NCBI GenBank assembly: GCA_046728175.1
Contig: JBKPEA010000066.1
Location: 10,331 to 74,330 of the forward strand
DNA: 64,000 nucleotides
Direction: 5' to 3'
DNA from: JAFAHS01 sp046728175
Lineage (GTDB): Bacteria; Desulfobacterota; Binatia; Binatales; Binataceae
In this document: positions 55,583-63,893 of the stretch, in pieces
Layout: each line of letters starts with the position of its first letter
Numbering within the stretch: the stretch's first letter is position 1
Position numbers and translations under genes: made by a program
The notes under the pieces: model-generated
Told to the model about the DNA's origin: nothing
Databases searched by the model: none
The model's input: only the letters and a program-made list of their open reading frames with translations

Positions 55583-55996
55583 ATGGATCGCCCCAGCCAT
55601 CCCGGGAATAACGGTGTCCCGAAAGGCGCGCCGCCCAGTCCAAAAGCGCCCGCCGATTCTTGGGTGGAGGAGCGCACCCGGGTGGCGGTCGGACGGAACA
55701 TTAACGTTTCCGGTCGGCTGATTTTCCATGAACCGGTCAGGATCGAGGGAAGATTTCGGGGCGAGGTTTCCTCGGCCGCGCTGGTCGTAATCAGCGAAGA
55801 GGGCACCATCGAGGGCAAGGTGCGCGCGCCACGCCTGGTCATCATGGGGGAGTTGCGTGGAGACGTTATCGAGTCAAAACGCGTGGTACTAGGACCTCGC
55901 GCGCGGGTTCACGGCAATATCGAGGCCGAGAAAATCGCGATCAACGAGGGCGCCCATTTCTACGGCCATGTTCAGATGACGAACCGGGCCAAGTAG
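55583..55996 (+). CDS. Bactofilin
   Basis: With the ATG at 55583 the protein has 137 residues. After a Pro-rich, presumably flexible N-terminus, residues about 35-132 form the bactofilin beta-helix (RNINVSGRLIFHEPVRIEGRF, given in part, then EVSSAALVVISEEGTIEGKVRAPRL, in part). Bactofilins polymerise into cytoskeletal filaments or patches without nucleotide and localise cell-wall enzymes. It is the last gene of the Dpp-type block, an unusual neighbour that suggests an envelope function of the block. It is convergent with rplS. Confidence 0.92.
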   Translation: MDRPSHPGNNGVPKGAPPSPKAPADSWVEERTRVAVGRNINVSGRLIFHEPVRIEGRFRGEVSSAALVVISEEGTIEGKVRAPRLVIMGELRGDVIESKRVVLGPRARVHGNIEAEKIAINEGAHFYGHVQMTNRAK

Positions 55997-56083
55997 CCGA
56001 TCCCCCATTCTACTCGTGCTTGCGGTTGACCCGTCGTCCGGGCGTGCGGAGTCCCGCGCGGGCCGGGCAGGACTGAGTCGACT

Positions 56084-56434
56084 TTACTGCTGCGTGGTGG
56101 TGTCAAGGCGCGCCGCTTTGCCTTGACGCTTGCGCAGGTAGTAAAGGCGGGCGCGGCGAACACGCCCGTGGCTCAGTACCTGGATCTTCTCCAGACGCTG
56201 CGAATGGACTGGGAAAATTCTCTCGACTCCCACGCCATAGGAAACCTTGCGAACCGTAAATGTGGCACGATTGCCACCCCGGTTGATCCGGATGACCACG
56301 CCTTCGAACGACTGAATACGCTCTTTTTCGCCCTCACGAACCTTGACCTGAAGGCGCACAGTATCGCCAACGCGAAATGCGGGGAGATCGGAACGCAAGC
56401 CACGGTCTTCGAGCTTCTTGATGACACTATTCAT
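56084..56434 (-). CDS. rplS: 50S ribosomal protein L19
   Basis: With the ATG at 56434 the protein has 116 residues. Segments such as FRVGDTVRLQVKVREGEKER and IQSFEGVVI, then VERIFPVHSP-like VERIFPVHSQ, match L19. It is the last gene of the minus-strand ffh-to-rplS cluster. A longer frame upstream (to 56566) lacks L19-like sequence. Confidence 0.95.
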   Translation of the reverse strand: MNSVIKKLEDRGLRSDLPAFRVGDTVRLQVKVREGEKERIQSFEGVVIRINRGGNRATFTVRKVSYGVGVERIFPVHSQRLEKIQVLSHGRVRRARLYYLRKRQGKAARLDTTTQQ

Positions 56435-56589
56435 GGAAATATTCAGACCCGTTTGACTCGCCTCGGCTCCTTTTCGGCTTCCGCCTGGGGCCGCTGTGGA
56501 AAAGAGCTGGCGCAGGGGTCGAGTGCAAGAAAGTACCCAAAGGCGCCCACCGACACAAGCGAGCACCGGAAACCTGAGGTTTTATGGAA

Positions 56590-57117
56590 TTACACCGTAT
56601 CGGGGCCGGGCACGGGCTGCTGCGCGGGCTCAGGGGCGGCGGGATGCAGCCGCCGACATGGATAGCGAAGGGGCCGACCGCCTTCGCGTGCCGGATCCAG
56701 GGTGGTTTCCCAGGTCGCGTCGCCTCCGGTCGTCCAGCATTCGACCGGATCTCCTGCGCAGCGGAACTTCAGCACCTCTCCCTGATTGCTGAGAAGCGGG
56801 TCACTACCGGGGGAGCGTCTTTCCTCGCAATCGGTTCCAAATTCGGAGCGTGCACAGTGCACGCGATCGACGATCGGCTTGACGTCCGCGCCCTCGATGA
56901 CCTGTTCGAAATCGCAGGACGGAAGGTCGGCCTGCGTGCACACCAGCTCACGGCAGTTGGCAACCACGGCGCCGACCGGATTGGGGACCGTGATCGAAGA
57001 CGAAGGGTGTACGGGAGGTCCAACCGACTCCTTGAGCGCGCAGCCGAAGACCGTCATCAACAGCGTCGCAGCAACCATCATCCAACCGGAACAGCGCAGG
57101 TACCGTTGGCATCTCAT
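56590..57117 (-). CDS. Cysteine-rich lipoprotein of unknown function
   Basis: A 175-residue protein with an N-terminal signal (MMVAATLLMTVFGC from residue 13) ending in a lipobox-like VFGC, so it is likely lipid-anchored. The mature part has eight or so Cys (NCRELVCTQADLPSCDFE, then HCARSEFGTDCEERR, RCAGDPVECW and PCRRL), suggesting disulfide bonds. I do not recognise it. It lies between the SPOUT methyltransferase and rplS, where related genomes usually have none, and starts 12 bases after the methyltransferase stop, so it probably sits on the same transcript. Confidence 0.65.
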   Translation of the reverse strand: MRCQRYLRCSGWMMVAATLLMTVFGCALKESVGPPVHPSSSITVPNPVGAVVANCRELVCTQADLPSCDFEQVIEGADVKPIVDRVHCARSEFGTDCEERRSPGSDPLLSNQGEVLKFRCAGDPVECWTTGGDATWETTLDPAREGGRPLRYPCRRLHPAAPEPAQQPVPGPDTV

Positions 57118-57129
57118 CGCGGCCCCCGA

Positions 57130-57687
57130 CTAGCTTCCGCGCAGGCGTTCCAGAATTATTGCGCCCGCGGCTCGCACCGATAAATGGTTATAGTCTCCTA
57201 CGCCGCGAATCGATTGCACCAGCAAGTCCGAGCGCTGCACCACCTCGGGCGCCAATCCGAAGCCGGTTCCGAGCAGGATTAGCAAGGGCGGTGCGTCGGG
57301 CTCCCGCATCCGCTCGCGGAGTTGCGTGAAGGTTACCCCCATCTGCGTGCGTGCCGAAGTATGCACCACCAGCGGACGTATGCCGGCGAGATGCTCGGCA
57401 GCCGTGAGAGCATCATCGAGATCGGGAACGATCCGGACCAGTTCGAGGGCCTCGCGCCGGCGCCCGTCGAAGGCGCGCCCGAAATCGAATTTCCAGTGGT
57501 CAATCACGGTCGCGGCGAAGTGGCGCTGCTCAGCCACCGGATGCACGATGAAGAATGTGCGCACGCCGAAAGTGCATGCGGAGCGGGCCAGGTCATGAAT
57601 GTCGAGGCTGGTTATCGCCGAGGTGACAATGCGGCCGTTTCGGTCGACCACCGGGTGGTGAACGAGCGCAAGAAACAGATCAGCCAC
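57130..57687 (-). CDS. SPOUT-family RNA methyltransferase
   Basis: A 185-residue protein. The C-terminal half has the trefoil-knot pattern with LLILLGTGFGLAPEV, then VGDYNHLSVRAAGAIILERL, as in small SPOUT enzymes that are encoded between trmD and rplS in several deltaproteobacteria. The N-terminal half is FLALVHHPVVDRNG and similar. It should methylate rRNA or tRNA with SAM. It overlaps the trmD stop by 8 bases. The exact target is unknown. Confidence 0.85.
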   Translation of the reverse strand: MADLFLALVHHPVVDRNGRIVTSAITSLDIHDLARSACTFGVRTFFIVHPVAEQRHFAATVIDHWKFDFGRAFDGRRREALELVRIVPDLDDALTAAEHLAGIRPLVVHTSARTQMGVTFTQLRERMREPDAPPLLILLGTGFGLAPEVVQRSDLLVQSIRGVGDYNHLSVRAAGAIILERLRGS

Positions 57688-58369
57688 GTGAGGATTTGTG
57701 CGCCAAATCGGGGCGCCGCCGGGCCGTGCGTTTTTCGGCCTCTACCCGGCGCCACTCGCGTACCTTGCCATGGTCCCCGCCGAGCAGTACTTCGGGCACC
57801 CGCATGCCGCGGAACTCCTCGGGACGGGTGTATTGCGGATACTCCAGCGTGCCCGCCGCGAACGACTCTTCCGTGAGCGAGTCCGAGTTGCCAAGTACTC
57901 CCGGGATGAGCCTTCCCACCCCTTCAATTACCACCATCGCGGGGAGCTCGCCCCCACTCAACACGTAGTCGCCGATCGAAATCTCCTGATCGACCAGCGA
58001 GCGCACTCGTTCATCGATACCTTCATAGCGCCCGGCGACTAGCAGCAAACCGCGGGGCCTGGCCACGAGTTCCCGCGCCAACGCGTGGCTAAAGACCTCC
58101 CCCTGCGGAGTCATGAGGACTTTCCAAAGCCCGGGGTGCTGGTTGATGACATCGTCAATCGCCGCTGCAAGTGGTTCCGGCCGCATGACCATCCCGCTGC
58201 CACCGCCATAGGGTGCGTCATCCACTTGCCGGTAATTACCGAGACCGAACGGGCGCAAAGGATGGACCTTCAGCTGAATTAATCCCTGCTCGACCGCGCG
58301 GCCAATCATTCCACCGCGAAACGGCGATTCGAACATCTCCGGGAACAGTGTGATTACGTGAAATTCCAT
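57680..58369 (-). CDS. trmD: tRNA (guanine-37-N1) methyltransferase
   Basis: With the ATG at 58369 the protein has 229 residues. MEFHVITLFPEMFESPF starts it, then RQVDDAPYGGGSGMVMRPEP, LLVAGRYEGIDERV and ISIGDYVLSGGELPA, all standard TrmD. It methylates G37 of tRNAs and prevents frameshifting. An in-frame upstream extension to 58534 does not look translated. It is separated from rimM by an inverted gene, which breaks the usual rimM-trmD contact. Confidence 0.96.
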   Translation of the reverse strand: MEFHVITLFPEMFESPFRGGMIGRAVEQGLIQLKVHPLRPFGLGNYRQVDDAPYGGGSGMVMRPEPLAAAIDDVINQHPGLWKVLMTPQGEVFSHALARELVARPRGLLLVAGRYEGIDERVRSLVDQEISIGDYVLSGGELPAMVVIEGVGRLIPGVLGNSDSLTEESFAAGTLEYPQYTRPEEFRGMRVPEVLLGGDHGKVREWRRVEAEKRTARRRPDLAHKSSRG

Positions 58370-58506
58370 CGGACAGGCCTGGGCGAGCTCATGGGTACAA
58401 TTTATAAAGGCGCACCGACCAGAACCAGACGTCTTGCGCAGAGGCAGGGCTCTTGCAGCCGTGCTTTTTCGAATGATAGTTAGCTGCTTCAACTCGGAGG
58501 ACAACG

Positions 58507-59073
58507 ATGACCCCGTCGAGCAGGCTTCTGGCACTCGGAACTACCGCCGTGATCGCGATCGCAATCGCGCTCTCAGCTTCGTCACTGCGCGGGCAAGAAG
58601 CCGCCGCCGATCCCGCCCTTACCGCGGCAGCACAGAAGGCATTCAAGGCGATAGCGGATGGCGATGTCGAGGCTCTGAAGCCGCTGGTGGAGAAGAAGTA
58701 CGCCAAGAAACTCACTGCCGAAGAGCTGCGTCTCCCCCAGAGCGGCCCCAAGGTAGCGGTGGCCTATGATGGCAACGTCAGGGTGATGCGGGCTGATGAT
58801 CGGAAGGCGGTCATGCAAGCGAACATGTTTACCCCGTCATCCAACGACATACCCAAGGGTGAGGCGAGCAAGCTCACGCTGTTCATGGTCAAGGAAAAAG
58901 GCGGCTGGGTGGTTGACGCACCTGGCAAGAGAGAGGCCGAGGACGACGCGACGATGAACGGCGGATGGTACCATCCGGGGGCATTCACGTTCTGTCCGAA
59001 CCGTGGCCTCGAATATCTCGGCAGTCACTTCAGTAACAAGCTGAACTGCCAATCGTGCGCGGTCTGCAAGTAG
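58507..59073 (+). CDS. Secreted protein inserted between rimM and trmD
   Basis: A 188-residue protein on the plus strand inside a minus-strand ribosomal cluster. It begins with a signal peptide (LLALGTTAVIAIAIALSASS, cut near LRGQ), then has a helical region (LTAAAQKAFKAIADGDVEAL) and a domain ending in CQSCAVCK. The mature part from about residue 35 resembles small SnoaL/NTF2-like or lumazine-binding-type folds only loosely. I do not recognise it. The stop lies 12 bases from the end of rimM. Confidence 0.7.
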   Translation: MTPSSRLLALGTTAVIAIAIALSASSLRGQEAAADPALTAAAQKAFKAIADGDVEALKPLVEKKYAKKLTAEELRLPQSGPKVAVAYDGNVRVMRADDRKAVMQANMFTPSSNDIPKGEASKLTLFMVKEKGGWVVDAPGKREAEDDATMNGGWYHPGAFTFCPNRGLEYLGSHFSNKLNCQSCAVCK

Positions 59074-59085
59074 CGGAGAGGAAAC

Positions 59086-59667
59086 TCAGTCCTCGATCAG
59101 ACCCGGCACCGACTCGATCACCACGCGGCGCGAGGCAACGTCAACCGATTTTACGATGTCCTCGATTACGGGGACGAGAATTTCGTGCCGTTCCCCGCGC
59201 ACGACCATCACGTCATTAGCACCGTTGGAGAAGACCTCGGCAATAGTCCCAAGCCGCGTATGGTCGGTCAGGAACACTTCGCATCCGATCGCCTGAAAAT
59301 AGTAGAACTCGTGCGGGTTGGTGGGGGGCAGGTCGGCGCGCGAAACCATCACGATGCCTCCCTTGAGCACCTCCGCCGCGTTTGCATCCTCGATCCCGGC
59401 CAGTTCGATTTTCACCATCCCGCGGCCCGCAGGGGCGGCCTTCAGGAGCTGGTACTCGCGGCAGTGAGCGCCAGTCTGGATCGTGATCGTTTTGAGCGTG
59501 GAAAATGACTCGGATTCGGGATTATCCGGGCGGCATCTGAGCGCGCCACGTACTCCATGAATTCCGGCAATCCGGCCGATGCGTATCAGGTCCGGCGATG
59601 GCTCCGGGTAAGCATTCGCCAGTGGACCCGGAGCAGGATCCCGAGTCGGCCCAGTGCTACGCGGCAT
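59086..59667 (-). CDS. rimM: 16S rRNA processing protein RimM
   Basis: A 193-residue protein. LIRIGRIAGIHGVRGALRCRP starts the RimM N-domain (given in part), and the PRC-barrel follows (FYYFQAIGCEVFLTDHTRLG, then VFSNGANDVMVVRGERHEILVPVI, in part). It assists maturation of the 30S head. It lies 8 bases after khpA. The N-terminal 23 residues are Pro-rich and may be an extension. Confidence 0.94.
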   Translation of the reverse strand: MPRSTGPTRDPAPGPLANAYPEPSPDLIRIGRIAGIHGVRGALRCRPDNPESESFSTLKTITIQTGAHCREYQLLKAAPAGRGMVKIELAGIEDANAAEVLKGGIVMVSRADLPPTNPHEFYYFQAIGCEVFLTDHTRLGTIAEVFSNGANDVMVVRGERHEILVPVIEDIVKSVDVASRRVVIESVPGLIED

Positions 59668-59675
59668 CGGCCGAC

Positions 59676-59912
59676 TTACTTCTCTTCGATTATTTCGAGA
59701 ACCACCTTACGGCTGGTGCGCGACGCGACCGCGTTAAGGATGGTTCGGATCGATTTGGCGGTCCGCCCTTGTTTGCCGATCACGCGGCCCAGGTCTTCTT
59801 TGGCTACTCGCAGTTCGAGCACCGAGGCAGTGTCGCCCTGAGTTTCCTTGACCTCGACCGCGTCCGGGTTGTTCACCAGTTGTTGCGCCAGAAACTGAAC
59901 GAGCTCCTTCAT
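59676..59912 (-). CDS. khpA: KH-domain RNA-binding protein KhpA
   Basis: A 78-residue single-KH protein (YlqC family). DLGRVIGKQGRTAKSIRTIL holds the GxxG loop as GKQG. It binds RNA and, with KhpB, controls cell elongation in some bacteria. A GGAGCC box precedes the ATG. It sits in the usual place between rpsP and rimM. Confidence 0.95.
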   Translation of the reverse strand: MKELVQFLAQQLVNNPDAVEVKETQGDTASVLELRVAKEDLGRVIGKQGRTAKSIRTILNAVASRTSRKVVLEIIEEK

Positions 59913-59958
59913 GGTTGGCTCCGTTGCAGCGGGTCGCGTCGGGCGGAGACCGTTGCGG

Positions 59959-60195
59959 TTAAGATGCCTGCTTGATGAGCTTCCTCACCGTCTCGCTCGG
60001 TTTAGCACCGGCCTTGAGCCAGCGCTCAGTGGTGTCCTTCTTAAGCGTTACCCGTGGCGGGTCAAACGCGGGATCGTAAGTGCCGATCTGATCGACGAAG
60101 CGGCCGTCGCGAGGTGAGCGCGAGTCGGCAACGACGATTCTAAAAAACGGCTTTTTCTTGCCACCGTGGCGGCGCAGCCTGATTACCAGTCCCAT
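59959..60195 (-). CDS. rpsP: 30S ribosomal protein S16
   Basis: With the ATG at 60195 (GGAG upstream) the protein has 78 residues. VIRLRRHGGKKKPFFRIVVA and the DTTERWLKAGAKPSETVRKL stretch are typical S16. It follows ffh by 19 bases. Confidence 0.96.
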   Translation of the reverse strand: MGLVIRLRRHGGKKKPFFRIVVADSRSPRDGRFVDQIGTYDPAFDPPRVTLKKDTTERWLKAGAKPSETVRKLIKQAS

Positions 60196-60214
60196 TGATT
60201 CTCCTCTCTCTATT

Positions 60215-61555
60215 TTAGCGCCCAAAGCCAAGTCCGCGCATCATCGCCTTATCGGCGCCCATGCGCGTGATTTTCTTCATGACTTTGCGGGTTTGGTCAA
60301 ATTGCTTGAGAAATCGGTTCACATCCTGCACGGAAGTTCCACTGCCAGCGGCAATCCGGGCGCGGCGACGGCCGTTCAGTATGAGATGATTTTCCCGCTC
60401 TTGCCGTGTCATAGAATCAATAATCGCCTGAATACGCCGGAATTCTGTGCGCGCCTCTTCGGAATCCGCCGCCCCGGCGACTTTCTTCAACCCTGGGATC
60501 ATTCCGATTAGGTCGCCGAGGGATCCCATCTTGCGAATTGCTTTTATCTGCTCGGCAAAGTCGGTGATCGTGAATTCGTTCTTCTTGAATTTGCGCTCGA
60601 GTTCTTTGGCCTTGGTCTGATCGTAATTGGCTTGGGCCTTTTCGATAAGCGTCAAAACGTCGCCCATCCCGAGTACCCGCGAAGTCAAGCGGTCGGGATA
60701 GAAGACTTCAAATGCATCGAGTTTTTCGCCGGTTCCGGCAAAGAGTATCGGCGCACCCGTCACCGAGCTGACCGACAACGCCGCCCCGCCGCGCGCATCC
60801 GAATCGAGCTTGGTCAAAATTACGCCGGAAACCTTAAGCCGGTCATGAAATCCCGCAGCGACATTGGCGGCTTCCTGGCCCGTCATGGCATCGGCGACGA
60901 AGACTATATGGTGCGGATTGAGCGCGGCCTTGAGCCGCTGCAATTCGTCCATCAACTCGTCGTCGATCTGCAGCCGCCCCGCGGTATCGACCAGGACTGC
61001 ATCGTGTCCTCCGGCCTCGGCGCGAGCGAGGGTGCGCGTCGCGATCTCTATAGGATCTTGATCTTCGCGGCTGTCGACCACGGGCACGTCGATCTGCTTC
61101 CCAAGTACGCGCAATTGTTCCATCGCGGCGGGACGATAAACGTCGGTAGAGGCGATGAGTGGGTGGCGTTTGCGGTTCGCCCTGAGCCACAGCGCGAGCT
61201 TGGCGAGAGAAGTGGTTTTGCCCGAGCCCTGGAGTCCAACGACCATTATCTTGACGGGCGGCTTGACCTTGAGGTCGAGTTCACGAGCTTGACCACCCAT
61301 CGCGCGGGTCAGTTCCTCCGCAACAAACTTGATGAGGTGTTGTTCGGGGGTGAGGGAGCGCAGAACCTCCTGTCCCAGCGCCTTCTTCTTTACGTGGTCT
61401 ACGAAATCGCGGACGACTCTGATGTTGACGTCGGCTTCGAGCAGGGCGAGGCGCACTTCACGGAGCGCGTCTTCGATGTTGCGCTCGGTGATGCGGCCCT
61501 GCCCCCGAAGCTTTTTGAAGACGCCTTCGAGTCGATCGCTGAGCGTGTCGAACAT
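60215..61555 (-). CDS. ffh: Signal recognition particle GTPase Ffh
   Basis: A 446-residue GTPase. The N domain leads into the G domain with GLQGSGKTTSLAKLA, the DTAGRLQ G3 motif and the TKLD G4 motif; the Met-rich M domain follows, with a C-terminal GADKAMMRGLGFGR. It targets membrane proteins to the translocon with 4.5S RNA, which was not found in the window. It is the first gene of the minus-strand cluster. No clear Shine-Dalgarno is seen at the ATG. Confidence 0.97.
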   Translation of the reverse strand: MFDTLSDRLEGVFKKLRGQGRITERNIEDALREVRLALLEADVNIRVVRDFVDHVKKKALGQEVLRSLTPEQHLIKFVAEELTRAMGGQARELDLKVKPPVKIMVVGLQGSGKTTSLAKLALWLRANRKRHPLIASTDVYRPAAMEQLRVLGKQIDVPVVDSREDQDPIEIATRTLARAEAGGHDAVLVDTAGRLQIDDELMDELQRLKAALNPHHIVFVADAMTGQEAANVAAGFHDRLKVSGVILTKLDSDARGGAALSVSSVTGAPILFAGTGEKLDAFEVFYPDRLTSRVLGMGDVLTLIEKAQANYDQTKAKELERKFKKNEFTITDFAEQIKAIRKMGSLGDLIGMIPGLKKVAGAADSEEARTEFRRIQAIIDSMTRQERENHLILNGRRRARIAAGSGTSVQDVNRFLKQFDQTRKVMKKITRMGADKAMMRGLGFGR

Positions 61556-62130
61556 AAGTCAGATGCTTGGAAAGCAGGTAGAAGAATGTGGTCGCAACTA
61601 CCGAACGCTGGTTAAGTCTAGCAAACCGCAGAGGTTAGGCCAGCGCCCAATCTCAGTCGAATCGCGGCACACGCCGGTTACAGATCGCCCCGCCACTAAA
61701 GAGCCCGCGTTGCCTCGATTCTGTCGACACCCGCGCGCAGATAAGCTTCTCGTCAGCGGTTGCCTTCGACACCTGAAGCAATCCCGGCGGTGAGAGATTA
61801 CGCCGGCCGCCTTGAATGGCCGAAGGATCTCTAACCCGCGCAGGCGGCGATCGCCCCATCGCATTTCAACGCGCACCGACCGCGACCTCAATCCATCGCC
61901 TGTCCGCTGAACGACGGGACCCCATATGGATGGCGGGCGCAGCGCCTTTCACGCCTGGCGCTTCGGATGTGCAAGCGCGAGAAAACCGAATCTCTCGACT
62001 GAGACGATGAGCGAGCTTTAGCAGGCGCCAGCATCAACGGCGCACGAAACAACCCTCAGCAGTTTGTCGAACTGCTTTGGCATGCTATTTGGTGGGCGCT
62101 CCTGTTATGGAGCGCGGGGCGAATAGCGGA
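61556..62130. other. 575-base stretch without a clear gene upstream of ffh
   Basis: The frames open here have no ribosome-binding site and unusual composition. On the minus strand TTTGCTAGACTTA (near 61608-61623) resembles an extended -10 box for ffh. A hairpin with outer arms AGAGAT (61793-61798) and ATCTCT (61827-61832) and a GGCC/GGCC inner stem is present. I see no tRNA or known RNA gene. A small structured RNA or long leader is possible but unsupported. Confidence 0.35.
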
Positions 62131-62232
62131 CTAGCCGGCAGCGGTGTTCAGGTAACTTGCGACGACCAATGCTATTACCACGAACCCGGATCCCAAGACG
62201 GCGAATACAGCCATCTTTGCCATGCTGCTCAT
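62131..62232 (-). CDS. Single-helix membrane microprotein
   Basis: A 33-residue frame from ATG 62232, preceded by AGGGGAGG 7 bases upstream, the best ribosome-binding site in this gap. It reads MSSMAKMAVFAVLGSGFVVI, then ALVVASYLNT and AAG: a short basic start and one hydrophobic helix of about 20 residues. Such proteins often bind larger membrane complexes. No homologue is recognised. A GCACTGA/TCAGTGC dyad lies about 50 bases upstream of the start, and a GATAAT overlapping it could be a -10 box. Confidence 0.55.
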   Translation of the reverse strand: MSSMAKMAVFAVLGSGFVVIALVVASYLNTAAG

Positions 62233-62688
62233 CGGTGAACCTCCCCTTGAAGAGCGGGTGGCAAGCCACTCTTCGAGTGCACTGACTCTATTATCAGTGC
62301 TTATCTGGTAAATCAGGTACGCCGATGATCGAGCAAATGCAATACAGGCGGCGACTGAAAAATATCTTCTAAAATCAATGGCTTAGCGCAATTACTTGTG
62401 CAGAATTAACAGACAATCGGCGGCGCCAGGTCAGCAGCATCTCCTGTGAAATCAGACCCGCCGGGCGGAAAAAGAGTGAAACGGCAGTCGTGCAAATATA
62501 GACTGGAGTGGACGCGAAACCGTGCACGGCCGCGTCTTTATCGGGAGCGCTCCTCGCCGGTGCGGAGGAAGCGGAGGAGGGAGTTGGAGTGATGGATTGA
62601 AGGCGCGTGCCTCCGACGGTCGGCGATGAAAACGATCAGTCTCGCCTCCTAGAAGAACCCGAACAAACTGTGTTGCTGATGCCGAATG
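62233..62688. other. Gene-free stretch with lower G+C
   Basis: No frame has both a start signal and protein-like sequence. The part around 62340-62430 is richer in A+T than anything else nearby, which fits promoters or horizontally acquired sequence. The dyad GCACTGA (62279-62285) with TCAGTGC (62294-62300) lies here. It follows the end of the CoA-transferase gene on the minus strand. Confidence 0.4.
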
Positions 62689-63891
62689 TCAGGGCCACAC
62701 GACGCCGGCGTTAAGAAGCTCCGCCTGCTGGGCGCGGCTAAGACCGAGGATTTCTCCTAACACGTAGTCGCCGTTTTCGCCCACTTCCGGACCTGCGGAG
62801 CGAATCGAGCCCGACCCGCTGGAAATTCTGAACGCGATGCCGGTCACATGGGTGGTCTTGTCGCCGACCGATTTGACGGTCGGCCAGAAACCGCGCGCCT
62901 TTAGCTGGGGGTCACGCTTGCAGAGGTCGGCTCCGTTGGCCACCAAACCGGCGGCAACCTGTGCTGCTTGCAGGGTCATCATCACCTCTTCAGCGCTGCG
63001 CTCTATCGTCCATCGCGCCAGGTTCGAATCGAGATCCTCGCAGTTGCGCATCCGCAGGTACAAGGTGCGGAATTTGGGATCGTCTGCCCAGACCGGATTT
63101 CCGAGAGCCCGCACCAGACGTTCCCATTCGAGTTGCGAGCGCACCGAGATGGCGACCCAGCGATCGTTGTCCTGCTCGCGTGCCCGGCATCTATACACGC
63201 CATGCGGAGCTGCCGGACCTTCCTGCGAGGTGTAACCGAAGGGCTCCTGCACGCGGTTGTTGACGCTGATGTCCATCAGCGAGGTGCCGATAACGGAAGT
63301 CACTGCTTCGAACTGCGACAAGTCGACAAATTGGCCGCGCCCGGTGCGCCGGCGATTCCATAGCGCTACCAGTGCCGCAAGCGCACCCGTGTACCCGCCG
63401 CACATGTCGGCGTAGGAGTAGCCGTAACCCGCCGGCTCACCATTGCTGTCGGCCATCATGGTCGTGTAGCCGGAGAGCGCCTGGAGCGTGGGTCCGTAAC
63501 TGACATAACTCGAGCGCGGACCGGTGTGGCCGAGACCCGACATGCTTATACAGATGATCTCCGGCTTCACGGCGCGCAGGCTTTCGTAGTCCATTCTCCA
63601 CGCGCGCATCACGCGCGCGGAGAAATTGTCCATCACCAAATCGCTCTTGGCAGCGAGCATCCGGGCAATTTCGATGCCGCGCGGCTCGGCCATATTAAGA
63701 GCCAGGGAAATCTTGTTGCGATGCAGATCGCACTGCAGGCCGAGCTTGCGATTTCCCAGTGGCGGCGGATTCTTGCGCTCGATCTTTACGACTTGCGCGC
63801 CATGATCCGCCAGAATACGAGTCGCGACCGGACCTGCGACTACCCAGGTGAAATCCAGAACGCGGATGCCTTCCAGCGGGAGTCCGGCCAC
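62689..63891 (-). CDS. CaiB/BaiF (family III) CoA-transferase
   Basis: A 400-residue enzyme from a GTG at 63891. GIRVLDFTWVVAGPVATRIL is the family N-terminus, and the catalytic Asp is D162 in SYADMCGG. The GRGQFVDLSQFEA strand is also typical. Family III enzymes move CoA between acyl groups through mixed anhydrides, for carnitine, formate, bile acids or aromatic acids. The substrate cannot be told. The gene lies 2 bases after the end of a second CoA-transferase gene, so the two are probably co-translated and may act as a heteromer or on successive substrates. Confidence 0.92.
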   Translation of the reverse strand: MAGLPLEGIRVLDFTWVVAGPVATRILADHGAQVVKIERKNPPPLGNRKLGLQCDLHRNKISLALNMAEPRGIEIARMLAAKSDLVMDNFSARVMRAWRMDYESLRAVKPEIICISMSGLGHTGPRSSYVSYGPTLQALSGYTTMMADSNGEPAGYGYSYADMCGGYTGALAALVALWNRRRTGRGQFVDLSQFEAVTSVIGTSLMDISVNNRVQEPFGYTSQEGPAAPHGVYRCRAREQDNDRWVAISVRSQLEWERLVRALGNPVWADDPKFRTLYLRMRNCEDLDSNLARWTIERSAEEVMMTLQAAQVAAGLVANGADLCKRDPQLKARGFWPTVKSVGDKTTHVTGIAFRISSGSGSIRSAGPEVGENGDYVLGEILGLSRAQQAELLNAGVVWP

Positions 63892-63893
63892 GG

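Noticed and set aside
60632..61615. A 327-codon plus-strand frame
   Set aside because: It is antisense to ffh, whose GTPase motifs are intact.
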